This document shows, in pieces, positions 33,406 to 41,824 of a stretch of DNA of 64,000 bases; positions within the stretch are counted from its first letter, which is position 1; each line of letters begins with the position of its first letter. The DNA comes from Pseudoalteromonas sp. SMS1. Lineage in GTDB: Bacteria; Pseudomonadota; Gammaproteobacteria; Enterobacterales; Alteromonadaceae. The stretch is from contig NZ_JAKGBI010000017.1 of assembly GCF_021530565.1 (NCBI RefSeq), forward strand, positions 83,802 through 147,801, in the 5' to 3' direction. A program made the translations under genes and the position numbers. The notes under the pieces are model-generated. The model saw only the letters and a list, made by a program, of their open reading frames with translations. It made no database searches and was not told the origin of the DNA.

Positions 33406-34278
33406 ATGAAACAAGATTGGCCAGCAGTGAAAGCCCAACTCGGCATATATTTAAAAGCTCAGCCGAGCTGGTGGAAGCGTTTTTTCGAGCGATGTAGGGA
33501 AGATCAGTTAACCATTAATGCCGGATATTTGGCATATGTGACGCTGTTGTCTCTGGTGCCACTGATCGCCGTGGGGGTGGCCATTTTTGCAGCCTTCCCT
33601 GGTTTTGAAAGCACACGTTTAGCCATCGAGAACTTTATTTTCACCAATTTTGTACCGACTTCTACTGATACCATAAAATCGCATATTAGTGCATTTGCAG
33701 GCAATGCAAATCAAATGACCGCAGTTGGTATCAGCTTTCTGGCAGCGGTTGCACTTTTGCTTATTCGTAATGTCGACAGTGCACTGAATCGCATTTGGCG
33801 AGTTGAGAGTAAACGACCGTTGATGATTTCTTTTGCCATATATTGGATGGTGTTGACTTTAGGTCCTGTTCTATTGGGAGCCAGTATTGGTGTGACATCT
33901 TATATTGTGTCTTTGGTGTCTTTCGCGGATCAAGGCATTCCAGGGTTCAGCGGCTTACTGCTTAAACTTCTGCCATATGTAATTTCGATGGCGGGCTTCA
34001 TTATGCTCTATACTTTAGTTCCAAATACACGTGTGTCGTTTCAAGCTGCGATACCCGGTGCGTTATTTGCTGCTTTTCTATTTGAGTTGACTAAGCGGGG
34101 CTTTGCTATGTATATCAGTCATTTCCCGTCTTACGAAGTAATTTATGGCGCATTGGCAACGATCCCAATTTTGTTTGTATGGGTGTACTTATCGTGGATG
34201 GTGGTTCTGTTGGGCGCTGAGTTTACGGCTTGTCTGGCAGAACATCATGAAAAGGAGACTGGCACACCTCAAGACTGA
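33406..34278 (+). CDS. yihY: YihY/UPF0761-family inner-membrane protein
   Basis: A 290-aa integral membrane protein with about six helices. Diagnostic stretches are TINAGYLAYVTLLSLVPLIAVGVAIFAAFPGFE near residue 40, LLLIRNVDSALNRIWRVESKRPL, and GALATIPILFVWVYLSWMVVLLGAEFTA near the end. It belongs to the YihY/BrkB family, once called ribonuclease BN, but that activity belongs to another gene. Actual function is unknown. It opens an apparent three-gene unit with the peptidase (8-nt gap) and dtd (1-nt gap), the same order seen in several gammaproteobacteria. Confidence 0.92.
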   Translation: MKQDWPAVKAQLGIYLKAQPSWWKRFFERCREDQLTINAGYLAYVTLLSLVPLIAVGVAIFAAFPGFESTRLAIENFIFTNFVPTSTDTIKSHISAFAGNANQMTAVGISFLAAVALLLIRNVDSALNRIWRVESKRPLMISFAIYWMVLTLGPVLLGASIGVTSYIVSLVSFADQGIPGFSGLLLKLLPYVISMAGFIMLYTLVPNTRVSFQAAIPGALFAAFLFELTKRGFAMYISHFPSYEVIYGALATIPILFVWVYLSWMVVLLGAEFTACLAEHHEKETGTPQD

Positions 34279-34286
34279 GGTTAGTC

Positions 34287-35237
34287 ATGACCCTACTTTA
34301 TCAGCCCAGTGCTGTGCTGCGCAGTTTTCATTTGCCGGTTTCATATGGCCACCAGATACATGTTGAGGAGTACGGTAATCCAGACGGCGTTCCGGTTCTC
34401 GTGTGTCATGGTGGGCCGGGAGCTGGTTTGCACAAGGCCACACAAACCTATTTTAATCCAGCTCGCTATCGCATTATCTTATACAGTCAACGTGGTTGTG
34501 GGAGATCTTCTCCACACTCCTTAGAGCATAATAATACCCAATTGTTAGTGGCTGATATGCTTGCGTTATTAGATTACCTCGATTTGCCAAAGTGTATTAT
34601 TGCGGGGGGGTCGTGGGGGGCAACGTTGGCCTTGTTATTTGCGCAGCAACATCGTGAAAGAGTCATTGGCTTGATAGTTTGGGCCAGTTTTTTTGCGACC
34701 AAAGACGACTTGGTTTGGTTGTATGGGCATGCAGGGGCCGGCGCGCAGTTTTATCCCGAACGCTTTGCAATATTTTCTCATGGTGAAGCTGACTATGAAC
34801 GGATTCTGGAAATATACCGTAGGCAGCTGTTTGGTGAGGATGAGCTACTTCAGCATAAAGCGGCGCAGCTTTGGCTGGATTGGGACAGACTGTTAAGCGT
34901 TGATATTCACTTACAGCGGTATCAATTGCACAGTGGTGGCAACTTGGTCGCACAGGCAAGGCTGATGGTACATTATATGTCATCACGTTGTTTTATAGAC
35001 GAATTGCAAATTTTTCATCACGGCGAATCAATTGCCTCGTTGCCGATTTGGATGATACATAGTCGTCAAGATCTAGTGTGTCGTTTTGCATCGGCACAGA
35101 AGTTTGCGGAGCAAGTCGGCGCACGATTATTAATTCTTGAAGGGGTTGGGCACAGCAGTACAAATAAAGTATATTCTGAAGCTATCCGCAGAGCAGCAGA
35201 TCTTCTGCTGTGTAAAATAGATAAAAATAGAGGTTAG
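34287..35237 (+). CDS. pip: Prolyl aminopeptidase (proline iminopeptidase)
   Basis: A 316-aa alpha/beta hydrolase that removes N-terminal proline from peptides in the cytoplasm. HGGPGAGLHKATQTYFNP forms the oxyanion region, RIILYSQRGCGRSSPH is a family hallmark (usually DQRGCGRS; here SQRG), and the nucleophile elbow is GGSWG. The acid and base lie in MIHSRQDLVCRF and EGVGHSS. AGG lies 5-7 nt before ATG 34287. It sits between yihY and dtd. The DQRG to SQRG change is visible but its effect is unknown. Confidence 0.92.
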   Translation: MTLLYQPSAVLRSFHLPVSYGHQIHVEEYGNPDGVPVLVCHGGPGAGLHKATQTYFNPARYRIILYSQRGCGRSSPHSLEHNNTQLLVADMLALLDYLDLPKCIIAGGSWGATLALLFAQQHRERVIGLIVWASFFATKDDLVWLYGHAGAGAQFYPERFAIFSHGEADYERILEIYRRQLFGEDELLQHKAAQLWLDWDRLLSVDIHLQRYQLHSGGNLVAQARLMVHYMSSRCFIDELQIFHHGESIASLPIWMIHSRQDLVCRFASAQKFAEQVGARLLILEGVGHSSTNKVYSEAIRRAADLLLCKIDKNRG

Positions 35238-35238
35238 T

Positions 35239-35676
35239 GTGCAGGGGCTCATTCAACGAGTAAAATTCGCAAAAGTGGAAGTGGGTGGCAAAGTTGTCGG
35301 AGAGATCCAACAGGGTATTCTATTGCTACTTGGCGTAGAAAAGTTAGATGACGAGAGCCATGCCGATAAACTATTACACAAAGTCAGTAATTATCGTATT
35401 TTTACTGACGATGTAGGCAAAATGAATTTAAGCCTAAAGGACATTCATGGCGAGCTGTTAGTGGTGTCTCAATTTACTTTGGCCGCAGATACGAAAAAGG
35501 GGATGAGACCCAGCTTCTCTTGTGCAGGTACACCACAGCAAGCATTGTCTTTATATGAGTACTTTGTGGCGCAAGCAAAAGAAAAGGGGATAACTGTGGC
35601 AACGGGAGAGTTTGGTGCCGATATGCAAGTTAGCCTGTGCAACGATGGACCCGTTACGTTTAATTTAGCTGTCTAG
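35239..35676 (+). CDS. dtd: D-aminoacyl-tRNA deacylase
   Basis: A 145-aa enzyme (family length about 145) that hydrolyses D-aminoacyl-tRNA such as D-Tyr-tRNA, preventing D-amino acid incorporation. Both active-site motifs are present: SQFTLAADTKKG with the SQxT signature, and GMRPSFSCAG leading to the family's Gly-cisPro-type pocket later (DGPVTFNL at the end). The start is GTG 35239, one base after the stop of the peptidase gene, with AGAGG upstream. Its stop TAG shares CTAG with the convergent methyltransferase gene. Confidence 0.95.
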   Translation: MQGLIQRVKFAKVEVGGKVVGEIQQGILLLLGVEKLDDESHADKLLHKVSNYRIFTDDVGKMNLSLKDIHGELLVVSQFTLAADTKKGMRPSFSCAGTPQQALSLYEYFVAQAKEKGITVATGEFGADMQVSLCNDGPVTFNLAV

Positions 35677-36455
35677 CGTTCAATCACAATAATGTAGTTT
35701 GCATAGCCAGGCACATGATGAATGTGTGGTTTCTTTCCAAAATTAATAATGAGCAGGTGTTCTAACTGTTTAAGCTGAGATTCGTGTTCAGCAATAAAGT
35801 TTATGAATAGCACGCCTTGCTCCGTAAGTGTATTACGTAGCAAGGTATAAAATTTATGCTGATAAAGAAAACGTGGCGCATCCAACTCACTGAATAAATC
35901 TAAAATAATCCAATTAAATGGCGCGGTCCCGTCTAGTTCCAATACTTTATAGGCGTCGTTGCAATTGACTTCGCTGATGTGATCACCACCAAAGTAGCGT
36001 TTGTAGCAATGAATAATATCGGGGTTATTGTCTACAGAAATGACCTGACAATCTTGATGTACACTATGTAAGTAATCACGAATCGCACCAGCCCCTAGCC
36101 CCAGCTCCAAAACACGTTGTGGTGGCGGGTATTTTTGCCATAAGCTGTCTAGCACTTGCAAGTGAGGAAATAGCAAGTGTTCTGGGTGGTTCAGTTCAAC
36201 GATAGATTGTAACGTGTTGTTTATTAGTAGCCAACGGAGCGTTTTTTCTTGTCTAACTTGTATGCTCGTTTTTCCATGCTTATGCCAATATAACAAGTGA
36301 CCAAGCTGGTGGCTTTGGGTTACAAAGTCGCTGCTGACGGTTCCTGATTCAGTTAAAAATTCCTGCATAGTAACATCAGCATAGCTAAGGATTGGGGTAA
36401 TTCCACTGTGTTTAGATGATTTTACACAATTAGTCGAGGATTTAACCTTGAGCAT
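35673..36455 (-). CDS. Spermidine-synthase-like class I methyltransferase-fold protein
   Basis: A ~260-aa protein with a Rossmann fold: RVLELGLGAGAIRDYLHS is the nucleotide-binding motif I, VISVDNNPDIIHCYKRYFGG the acidic strand-2 loop, and FNWIILDLFSEL the motif IV region. The order and spacing resemble spermidine-synthase-like proteins of unknown substrate rather than SpeE itself. The start is uncertain: ATG 36455 has AGGA immediately adjacent, while ATG 36506 and the frame's 5'-most ATG (36611) have no binding site, the latter overlapping the divergent YiiD gene. It overlaps dtd by 4 nt at the 3' end. Confidence 0.78.
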   Translation of the reverse strand: MLKVKSSTNCVKSSKHSGITPILSYADVTMQEFLTESGTVSSDFVTQSHQLGHLLYWHKHGKTSIQVRQEKTLRWLLINNTLQSIVELNHPEHLLFPHLQVLDSLWQKYPPPQRVLELGLGAGAIRDYLHSVHQDCQVISVDNNPDIIHCYKRYFGGDHISEVNCNDAYKVLELDGTAPFNWIILDLFSELDAPRFLYQHKFYTLLRNTLTEQGVLFINFIAEHESQLKQLEHLLIINFGKKPHIHHVPGYANYIIVIER

Positions 36456-36532
36456 TTCCTGTTCAGTATTTTTCTTGTAAGGTAGAACACAAAAATTGGC
36501 ACTCATGCAGGTGTGCTCAAAAAGGAGTAAAT

Positions 36533-37429
36533 ATGTTTCCAGTAACCTCACCTCAAAGTAGTCAGGATTGGCAGGATTACTATCAATTGCGTTGGCAAGT
36601 GCTTCGTGCACCTTGGCATCAACCTCGGGGATCTGAGCAAGATGACTTAGAGCAAGAGTCAGAGCATCGTTATATCAAAAATAACGAGGGCGACGTCCTT
36701 GCTGTTGCAAGGTTGCATTTTAATAATCATGAACAGGCGCAAGTACGCTACATGGCGGTTGATGAATCGCATCGTGGTCAGCATCTGGGTAGCCGTCTTT
36801 TGCATGAGCTGGAAAAGGTCGCCTGGACGCAAGATGCACAAGAGTTGGTGCTGTTTGCGCGTGAGCGTGCTTTGGCATTCTATGAGCGTCATGGCTACAA
36901 GGTAATGGAAAAAGCACACCTTGCCTATGGTGATGTGCAACACTGGAAAATGGTAAAGCAAAAGCCATCGGCACCCGGTTGGTTCCGTCACCCTGACTGG
37001 ACTCAAGTTTTGCAAGATACTTGGCGTGAGTCGATACCAATCAGCGATGCCATGGGAATTAAAGTCGAAAGCTACACAGATTGGCAATTTGCAACTAAGG
37101 CAGATTTAAAAGCGAATCTAAACCTACATAACTCGATGTTTGCAGGATCTGTCTACAGTATGGCAACGTTGACGGGGTGGGGGGCCACTTACCTTGCATT
37201 AAAAGAGCATAACCTAGAAGGGGATATTGTATTGGCGGATGCGAATATAAAATACCTCAAACCGTTAACAACTGCGCCAGGTGCAACAGTGACATTGTCA
37301 GAGTGTGAGGGTGAACTGAGCGCATTGTCCTCTGAGGGTAAAGCAAGGTATACCGTGCCTGTGAATATATTTGATGGTGACGTTCTGGTAGCCAAATTCT
37401 GCGGTGAGTTTGTGATTATCGGTAAGTAA
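36533..37429 (+). CDS. Fused GNAT acetyltransferase and hotdog thioesterase (YiiD type)
   Basis: A 298-aa protein. The N-terminal GNAT domain (about 1-145) has the acetyl-CoA loop YMAVDESHRGQHLGSRLLHELE and FYERHGYKVMEK. The C-terminal half (about 155-298) is a hotdog thioesterase domain with NLHNSMFAGSVYSMATLTGWGATYL and KYLKPLTTAPGATVTLSE. E. coli YiiD has the same two-domain order. The fusion suggests a lipid or acyl-carrier-linked role, but no activity is proven to my knowledge. AAAAGGAG lies 6 nt before ATG 36533, a strong site. It diverges from the methyltransferase gene. Confidence 0.88.
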   Translation: MFPVTSPQSSQDWQDYYQLRWQVLRAPWHQPRGSEQDDLEQESEHRYIKNNEGDVLAVARLHFNNHEQAQVRYMAVDESHRGQHLGSRLLHELEKVAWTQDAQELVLFARERALAFYERHGYKVMEKAHLAYGDVQHWKMVKQKPSAPGWFRHPDWTQVLQDTWRESIPISDAMGIKVESYTDWQFATKADLKANLNLHNSMFAGSVYSMATLTGWGATYLALKEHNLEGDIVLADANIKYLKPLTTAPGATVTLSECEGELSALSSEGKARYTVPVNIFDGDVLVAKFCGEFVIIGK

Positions 37430-37434
37430 GTCAA

Positions 37435-37465
37435 TGTGCGACCAAGTCACAGACTTGGTCGCACA
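37435..37465. terminator. Hairpin between YiiD-type gene and pldA
   Basis: TGTGCGACCAAGTC and GACTTGGTCGCACA are perfect 14-bp arms around a 3-nt loop, 5 nt after one stop and 6 nt from the other. It has no T run on either side, so it is probably a 3' end stabiliser or intrinsic terminator of weak type for both convergent genes. Confidence 0.7.
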
Positions 37466-37470
37466 GTTCA

Positions 37471-38490
37471 TTAGAGTAAATCGGTAATCGCAATCCCAAT
37501 CCCTAATCGCTGAATATGTGCATCATAGTCGATTAAACTTTCACCATAACCATTAAAATACTGTGCGTAGCCACGAACGCGGCCAGTGATCGGGAAAGAC
37601 CAGTCTAGCTGCACTGCTCCGCGGTTATCACCGCCAGCATTGTTTCGCAGCATCATGCCAACTTCATGGTCATTGTTAAATCTGTAAGCACCACTTAATT
37701 CGAAATACCCCATGTATTTGTGAATATCTGGGTTGTCGTCACCTTTCGCTGAATTAGGTTCTGGCTTATCATCTTCAGGGAGTCGATACCAGGGCTTAAA
37801 GCTAAATACAAAACCATCATACTCCCAAATAAAATTGGCGTAGATGCGGTTCCATGAGCGAGAGTTGGGTTGGCTGCGACCATTGGATTGGTGAGAGATC
37901 CCCAATACAAATGCCATCTCATCGCCCCAAAGCACATTTTCATCATCTAGAAAGTTGATCCAGAATATTTCCGGCTCGTAATTGGTTTCGCGAAATGGTG
38001 AAGAAATGTCTTTGTTGTAAACCTGCCAGTATGATTGCAGGGTGACACCCATATAGATGGCTTGATCTTTATCCTCAAAATCATGATATAGCGGTAGCTT
38101 CAAAGATATTTGATATTTTGCCTCGATGTTATCAAGCGGCTCGCCTTGTTGATCGCCTTTTTCCATAAAACGGTCAAAAGGGCGATTGTTAGGGTTCTTA
38201 ATATAGGAAACTGGCAAAATATAGTTACGATGATGTGGCGTCAGCACATTCCGGTTTTCTTCTGTAACCCGTTCTCTGGCCATGCGTTTATCCAGTTGGC
38301 TCAGTCTGCCAAGTTGGTGTTCACAATACTGGCGAACTTCTTTCATTGTTCTGTTTTCATCGCCTGACATAGCTTGGCTGAGAATACATTGATTGAGCGC
38401 TTCAATTTCATCCGAGGACACTTTTTTTGCAACGGCGTGTTGTACGGGTAAAACAAGCAAAGCGGCCCAAGTGAGCAGTTTAAAGTCCAT
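37471..38490 (-). CDS. pldA: Outer-membrane phospholipase A (OMPLA)
   Basis: A 339-aa beta-barrel phospholipase. The signal peptide is LLTWAALLVLPVQHAVA. The catalytic triad is His200, Ser202 and Asn214 (ISHQSNGRSQPNSRSWNR), with the exact H-x-S and 12-residue S-to-N spacing of E. coli His142/Ser144/Asn156. FNGYGESLIDYD near the end is the calcium-site region. It hydrolyses phospholipids in the outer membrane when lipid asymmetry is lost. ATG 38490 has TTGGAAAG upstream; the longer frame adds seven residues. It is about 50 aa longer than E. coli PldA because of a Glu/Asn-rich N-terminal segment (23-85). Confidence 0.94.
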   Translation of the reverse strand: MDFKLLTWAALLVLPVQHAVAKKVSSDEIEALNQCILSQAMSGDENRTMKEVRQYCEHQLGRLSQLDKRMARERVTEENRNVLTPHHRNYILPVSYIKNPNNRPFDRFMEKGDQQGEPLDNIEAKYQISLKLPLYHDFEDKDQAIYMGVTLQSYWQVYNKDISSPFRETNYEPEIFWINFLDDENVLWGDEMAFVLGISHQSNGRSQPNSRSWNRIYANFIWEYDGFVFSFKPWYRLPEDDKPEPNSAKGDDNPDIHKYMGYFELSGAYRFNNDHEVGMMLRNNAGGDNRGAVQLDWSFPITGRVRGYAQYFNGYGESLIDYDAHIQRLGIGIAITDLL

Positions 38491-38594
38491 ATTACTTTCC
38501 AATTTAATCATCGCGTTGTGAACATGAATAACCGTCGTGGGTGCTGCGTGTTATCGCATGTCGACTTGAAGCGCTATAGTATAAGTAAGTGGAC

Positions 38595-38667
38595 AAAAAT
38601 CCTAGCACTAGGGTTGTAAAAGGTGGCGCTAAAGAGGCCGCATCGTGCGCTAGCGTGACACGATGCG
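38595..38667 (-). terminator. Tandem hairpins ending the cysG-cysQ operon
   Basis: On the minus strand, 9 nt after the cysQ stop, CGCATCGTG and CACGATGCG (38639-38667) form a 9-bp stem. Further on, AACCCTAG and CTAGGATT (38598-38615) form a short stem followed by TTTTT, the better terminator of the two. Confidence 0.68.
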
Positions 38668-38675
38668 AAAAAGAG

Positions 38676-39446
38676 TTAGTTATCCAGTCGTGAGACAATA
38701 AAATACGGATTTAAGTAAGATTCTTTTTGATTGTATTTTAGTGCGGAGCCGTCGGATTGGGTTACGGTTGCCCCCGCTATTTCGGCGACCGCATGACCTG
38801 CACCGGTGTCCCATTCGCTAGTTGGACCAAGTCTTGGGTATACATCTGCTGTACCTTCAGCTACCAAGCATAATTTAAGCGAGCTGCCCTTAGGCACCAT
38901 TTCAACATCGTCGAATTGTGCTAAATAATCTGCCAACTCAGGCGAGGGATGAGAGCGAGAGCCAACTACTTTGATTTTTCCTTGCTGGCTTTTACGCGTG
39001 ACTTTGAGCTCGATGCGCGCTTCATCACATTCTCTGAAAGCGCCAATGCTTTTTGCAGCCAAGTAGCATGTTTTAAGTGCTGGGGCATAAACGACACCCA
39101 TGGTAGGATTGCCATGCTCTATCAACGCGATATTAACCGTGAATTCGCCATTTTTCTTGATGAACTCTTTGGTGCCATCGATTGGATCGACAAGCCAATA
39201 GCGTTGCCAGTTTTGTCGTTCTTGCCAGCTAATATCCGCACTTTCTTCACTTAGAATGGGGATCTCTGGTGTGAGGCGTTTCAGACCTGCGGTGATGACA
39301 CGGTTTGCAGCAAGATCCGCATCTGTAACTGGGCTATCATCACTTTTGTAGTCGACTGCGAAATCTTTAGCATAAATTTGCATGATTTCATCGCCTGCGA
39401 GGCGGGCAAGCTCAACAAGTTCTTCTAGCAGATCTGTATCATTCAT
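38676..39446 (-). CDS. cysQ: 3'(2'),5'-bisphosphate nucleotidase
   Basis: A 256-aa member of the inositol monophosphatase superfamily that hydrolyses PAP (and PAPS) to AMP or APS, clearing the by-product of CysH. Metal-ligand motifs are intact: ILSEESAD, WLVDPIDGTKEFI (hallmark DPIDGT) and the C-terminal PTSEWDTGAGHAVAEIAGA. The length equals that of E. coli CysQ (246) plus a few residues. AAGGAATACCC precedes ATG 39446. It is the last gene of the cysG-D-N-SLC13-C-Q operon, 12 nt after cysC, which fits its role in the pathway. Confidence 0.95.
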   Translation of the reverse strand: MNDTDLLEELVELARLAGDEIMQIYAKDFAVDYKSDDSPVTDADLAANRVITAGLKRLTPEIPILSEESADISWQERQNWQRYWLVDPIDGTKEFIKKNGEFTVNIALIEHGNPTMGVVYAPALKTCYLAAKSIGAFRECDEARIELKVTRKSQQGKIKVVGSRSHPSPELADYLAQFDDVEMVPKGSSLKLCLVAEGTADVYPRLGPTSEWDTGAGHAVAEIAGATVTQSDGSALKYNQKESYLNPYFIVSRLDN

Positions 39447-39458
39447 GGGTATTCCTTG

Positions 39459-40055
39459 TTACTTGATGATGTTTTTATCTTTTAAATAATCTATAAGTTG
39501 CTGCACAGACTCGGCTAACGTGTTTTCTCCAGTATTTAACCTGATTTCCGGCGCCACTGGCGGCTGATAGTCTGAGTCGATGCCAGTGAAGTTTTTAATT
39601 TCTCCAGCACGTGCTTTTTTGTATAGGCCCTTAGGGTCTCTTTGCTCACAAACTTCGAGAGGCGTATCCAGAAAAACCTCAATAAATTCACCATCTTCGA
39701 CAAGGTTTCGAACCATATCTCGTTCAGCTTGAAATGGCGAAATAAACGCTGTGAGTACAACCAGCCCAGCATCTACCATCAGCTTACTGAGTTCACCTAC
39801 TCGGCGAATATTTTCTACGCGGTCAGCATCGCTGAAGCCAAGATCTTTGCACAGGCCATGTCTTACATTATCACCATCCAGCAAATATGTATGTACACCA
39901 TTTTGATGTAACGCACTTTCTAGTGCGTTTGCGACGGTACTTTTTCCTGAACCGGAAAAGCCAGTGAACCATAAAATGACCGGTTTGTGGCCTTTGAGTT
40001 CACCACGGTGTGTTTTTTCTACGGCGTAATTATGCCAAACAATGTTGTTATCCAT
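39459..40055 (-). CDS. cysC: Adenylyl-sulfate kinase
   Basis: A 198-aa APS kinase (E. coli CysC 201) that phosphorylates APS to PAPS, the substrate of CysH. The P-loop is WFTGFSGSGKSTVANALE, DGDNVRHGLCKDLGFSDADRVENIRRVGE is the substrate-binding block, and FISPF with FLDTPLEVCEQRDPKGLYKKARAGEI follows; all look intact. The start is either ATG 40067, whose TAATG overlaps the stop of the SLC13 gene, or ATG 40055, preceded by GGATAG; I prefer the latter by alignment with family N-termini. Confidence 0.96.
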   Translation of the reverse strand: MDNNIVWHNYAVEKTHRGELKGHKPVILWFTGFSGSGKSTVANALESALHQNGVHTYLLDGDNVRHGLCKDLGFSDADRVENIRRVGELSKLMVDAGLVVLTAFISPFQAERDMVRNLVEDGEFIEVFLDTPLEVCEQRDPKGLYKKARAGEIKNFTGIDSDYQPPVAPEIRLNTGENTLAESVQQLIDYLKDKNIIK

Positions 40056-40066
40056 GAAGCTATCCA

Positions 40067-41794
40067 TTAAAAGGGAAAGACCAATGGGATCAAGGTTAAA
40101 ACGGTGATGGAATAGATGATAGATAAAGGTACTCCGACTGTTACATAGTCGCGGATCCGGTAGTTTCCTGCACTATAGACCATCAAGTTTGTCTGATAAC
40201 CAAAGGGTGAAATAAAGCTGGCCGACGCGCCAAAGGCGACTGCCATAATAAAAGGAAGTGGGTCGACACCAAAACCAACAGACAGTGCATAAGCAACAGG
40301 AAATGACAACGCTGCTGCGGCATTGTTGGTGACAAGTTCTGTGAATACGACTGTCATTACAAAGATAGCAATAAAAGCACCATAGGGCCCGAAGTCGCCG
40401 AGTAAAAGAAATAAGGCGTCGGAAATTTTGCTCGCAAGCCCTGTATCTATCATTAATTTAGCGAGGCCAATTGCACTGCCTACAATGGCAAGTAATTCAA
40501 TTGGAAAGCGGCGTTTCATTTCATTGACTTTAATGGTGCCTAAAGCCACTAATGCTAAAAGTAAGACCATGAGGCCTTTGACCAAAGGGATTATGTCAAA
40601 TATGCCTAGGCCAATAACCGCAGCAAATCCCAGCAGTACGTGGTTTGATTGCTTTTGTGTTAAATGGGTTTGCAAGTCTAAACCAGAAATGTAGACAAAC
40701 TCACGCTTCAAATCAGGGAGCGCGTAAAAATCGCTACCAGGGGCAAGGATCAGAGAATCACCAGCTTGTAGTTTCACTTGTCCGAGTCCACCTTGCAGCC
40801 GGTCATGGCCACGGCGAATGGCAATTACCGCAGCGTGAAATTGTTCTCTAAAGCGAATTTCTTTAATAGTTTTACCGATGAACTTTGATGATTGGCTGAC
40901 GACCACCTCAACCAAATGTTCAGCATCTTTTTCATGCTTATCATGTACGATTTGTAGACCATTAAACTGTCTTAGCAAAGGGACTGATTTGATGTCTCCG
41001 ACAAACAAAAGTACATCGCCTTGGCGAATTTCTTGTTGTGGAGTTACGGCACAGATACGACGCTCTCCACGGATAATCTCTGCTAAAAAAAGATCTTTCA
41101 AATCTCTTAGACCATTTTCTTCCACAGTGCGGCCAATGAGTTTAGAGCCCAGTGCAACTTTGCCTTCTAGGTAAAACGGCACCACTTCCTCACTTTCAGT
41201 ACCGTGATCTGGTAAAAACTTTAGCAGAAGTAAAATCGTTAAGAGTCCCACTACAAGTGCGCCAATCCCGACCAGAGTGAAGTCAAAAAAGCCTAAAGGT
41301 GCCATACCTGCATCGACAGCAAAGCCATTGACAATCAAATTCGTTGAGGTGCCGATGAGGGTCAGTGTCCCGCCCAATATTGCGGTGTAAGACAAGGGCA
41401 ATAGCAGTTTAGATGGTGAGTGCGTTTGACTTTCTTTAATCGTACTAATCAAAGAGGCAACTACGGCAGTGTTGTTGGTAAACGACGACAGAAAAGCGGT
41501 TGATAGCCCGAGTTTCATGACAGACTTGGACAAGCTGCCACTTGCCAATGTGCTTGCAAGCTTCTGCACCAAAGTGGTTTTTTCTATGGCGATGGAAACT
41601 AATATCAGCAGCACTAGCGTGATTAAAGACGGGTTGGCGTAATTAACCAACATAGATTCCAGCTCAATTAAGCCAGTTAAATAGCTAATGCCAATTGCGC
41701 TGACAAATAACCAAGCAGGGTTGAGTCGTGTGCCGAATAAGCACACGATGAGCGTGAGCATAATGCCTGTTAAGATGATTTGATCAACGAGCAC
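40067..41794 (-). CDS. SLC13/DASS-type permease with TrkA-C regulatory domains, putative sulfate importer
   Basis: A 575-aa membrane protein. Hydrophobic helices cover the first ~190 residues and the last ~200, with TNNTAVVASLISTIKE and LGGTLTLIGTSTNLIVNGF as SLC13 signatures and GASASFISPFGYQTNLMVY near the end. Two TrkA-C-like domains lie between (about 205-375; EGKVALGSKLIGRTVEE and VVVSQSSKFIGKTIKEI). Its place inside the cysN-cysC operon suggests sulfate or thiosulfate uptake, since no cysTWA is in view. That function is inferred. Start is GTG 41794 with TTGGAGA upstream; the longer frame uses TTG. Confidence 0.85.
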   Translation of the reverse strand: MLVDQIILTGIMLTLIVCLFGTRLNPAWLFVSAIGISYLTGLIELESMLVNYANPSLITLVLLILVSIAIEKTTLVQKLASTLASGSLSKSVMKLGLSTAFLSSFTNNTAVVASLISTIKESQTHSPSKLLLPLSYTAILGGTLTLIGTSTNLIVNGFAVDAGMAPLGFFDFTLVGIGALVVGLLTILLLLKFLPDHGTESEEVVPFYLEGKVALGSKLIGRTVEENGLRDLKDLFLAEIIRGERRICAVTPQQEIRQGDVLLFVGDIKSVPLLRQFNGLQIVHDKHEKDAEHLVEVVVSQSSKFIGKTIKEIRFREQFHAAVIAIRRGHDRLQGGLGQVKLQAGDSLILAPGSDFYALPDLKREFVYISGLDLQTHLTQKQSNHVLLGFAAVIGLGIFDIIPLVKGLMVLLLALVALGTIKVNEMKRRFPIELLAIVGSAIGLAKLMIDTGLASKISDALFLLLGDFGPYGAFIAIFVMTVVFTELVTNNAAAALSFPVAYALSVGFGVDPLPFIMAVAFGASASFISPFGYQTNLMVYSAGNYRIRDYVTVGVPLSIIYSITVLTLIPLVFPF

Positions 41795-41824
41795 GTTTTT
41801 CTCCAATAACAGGCATTAGTACGA

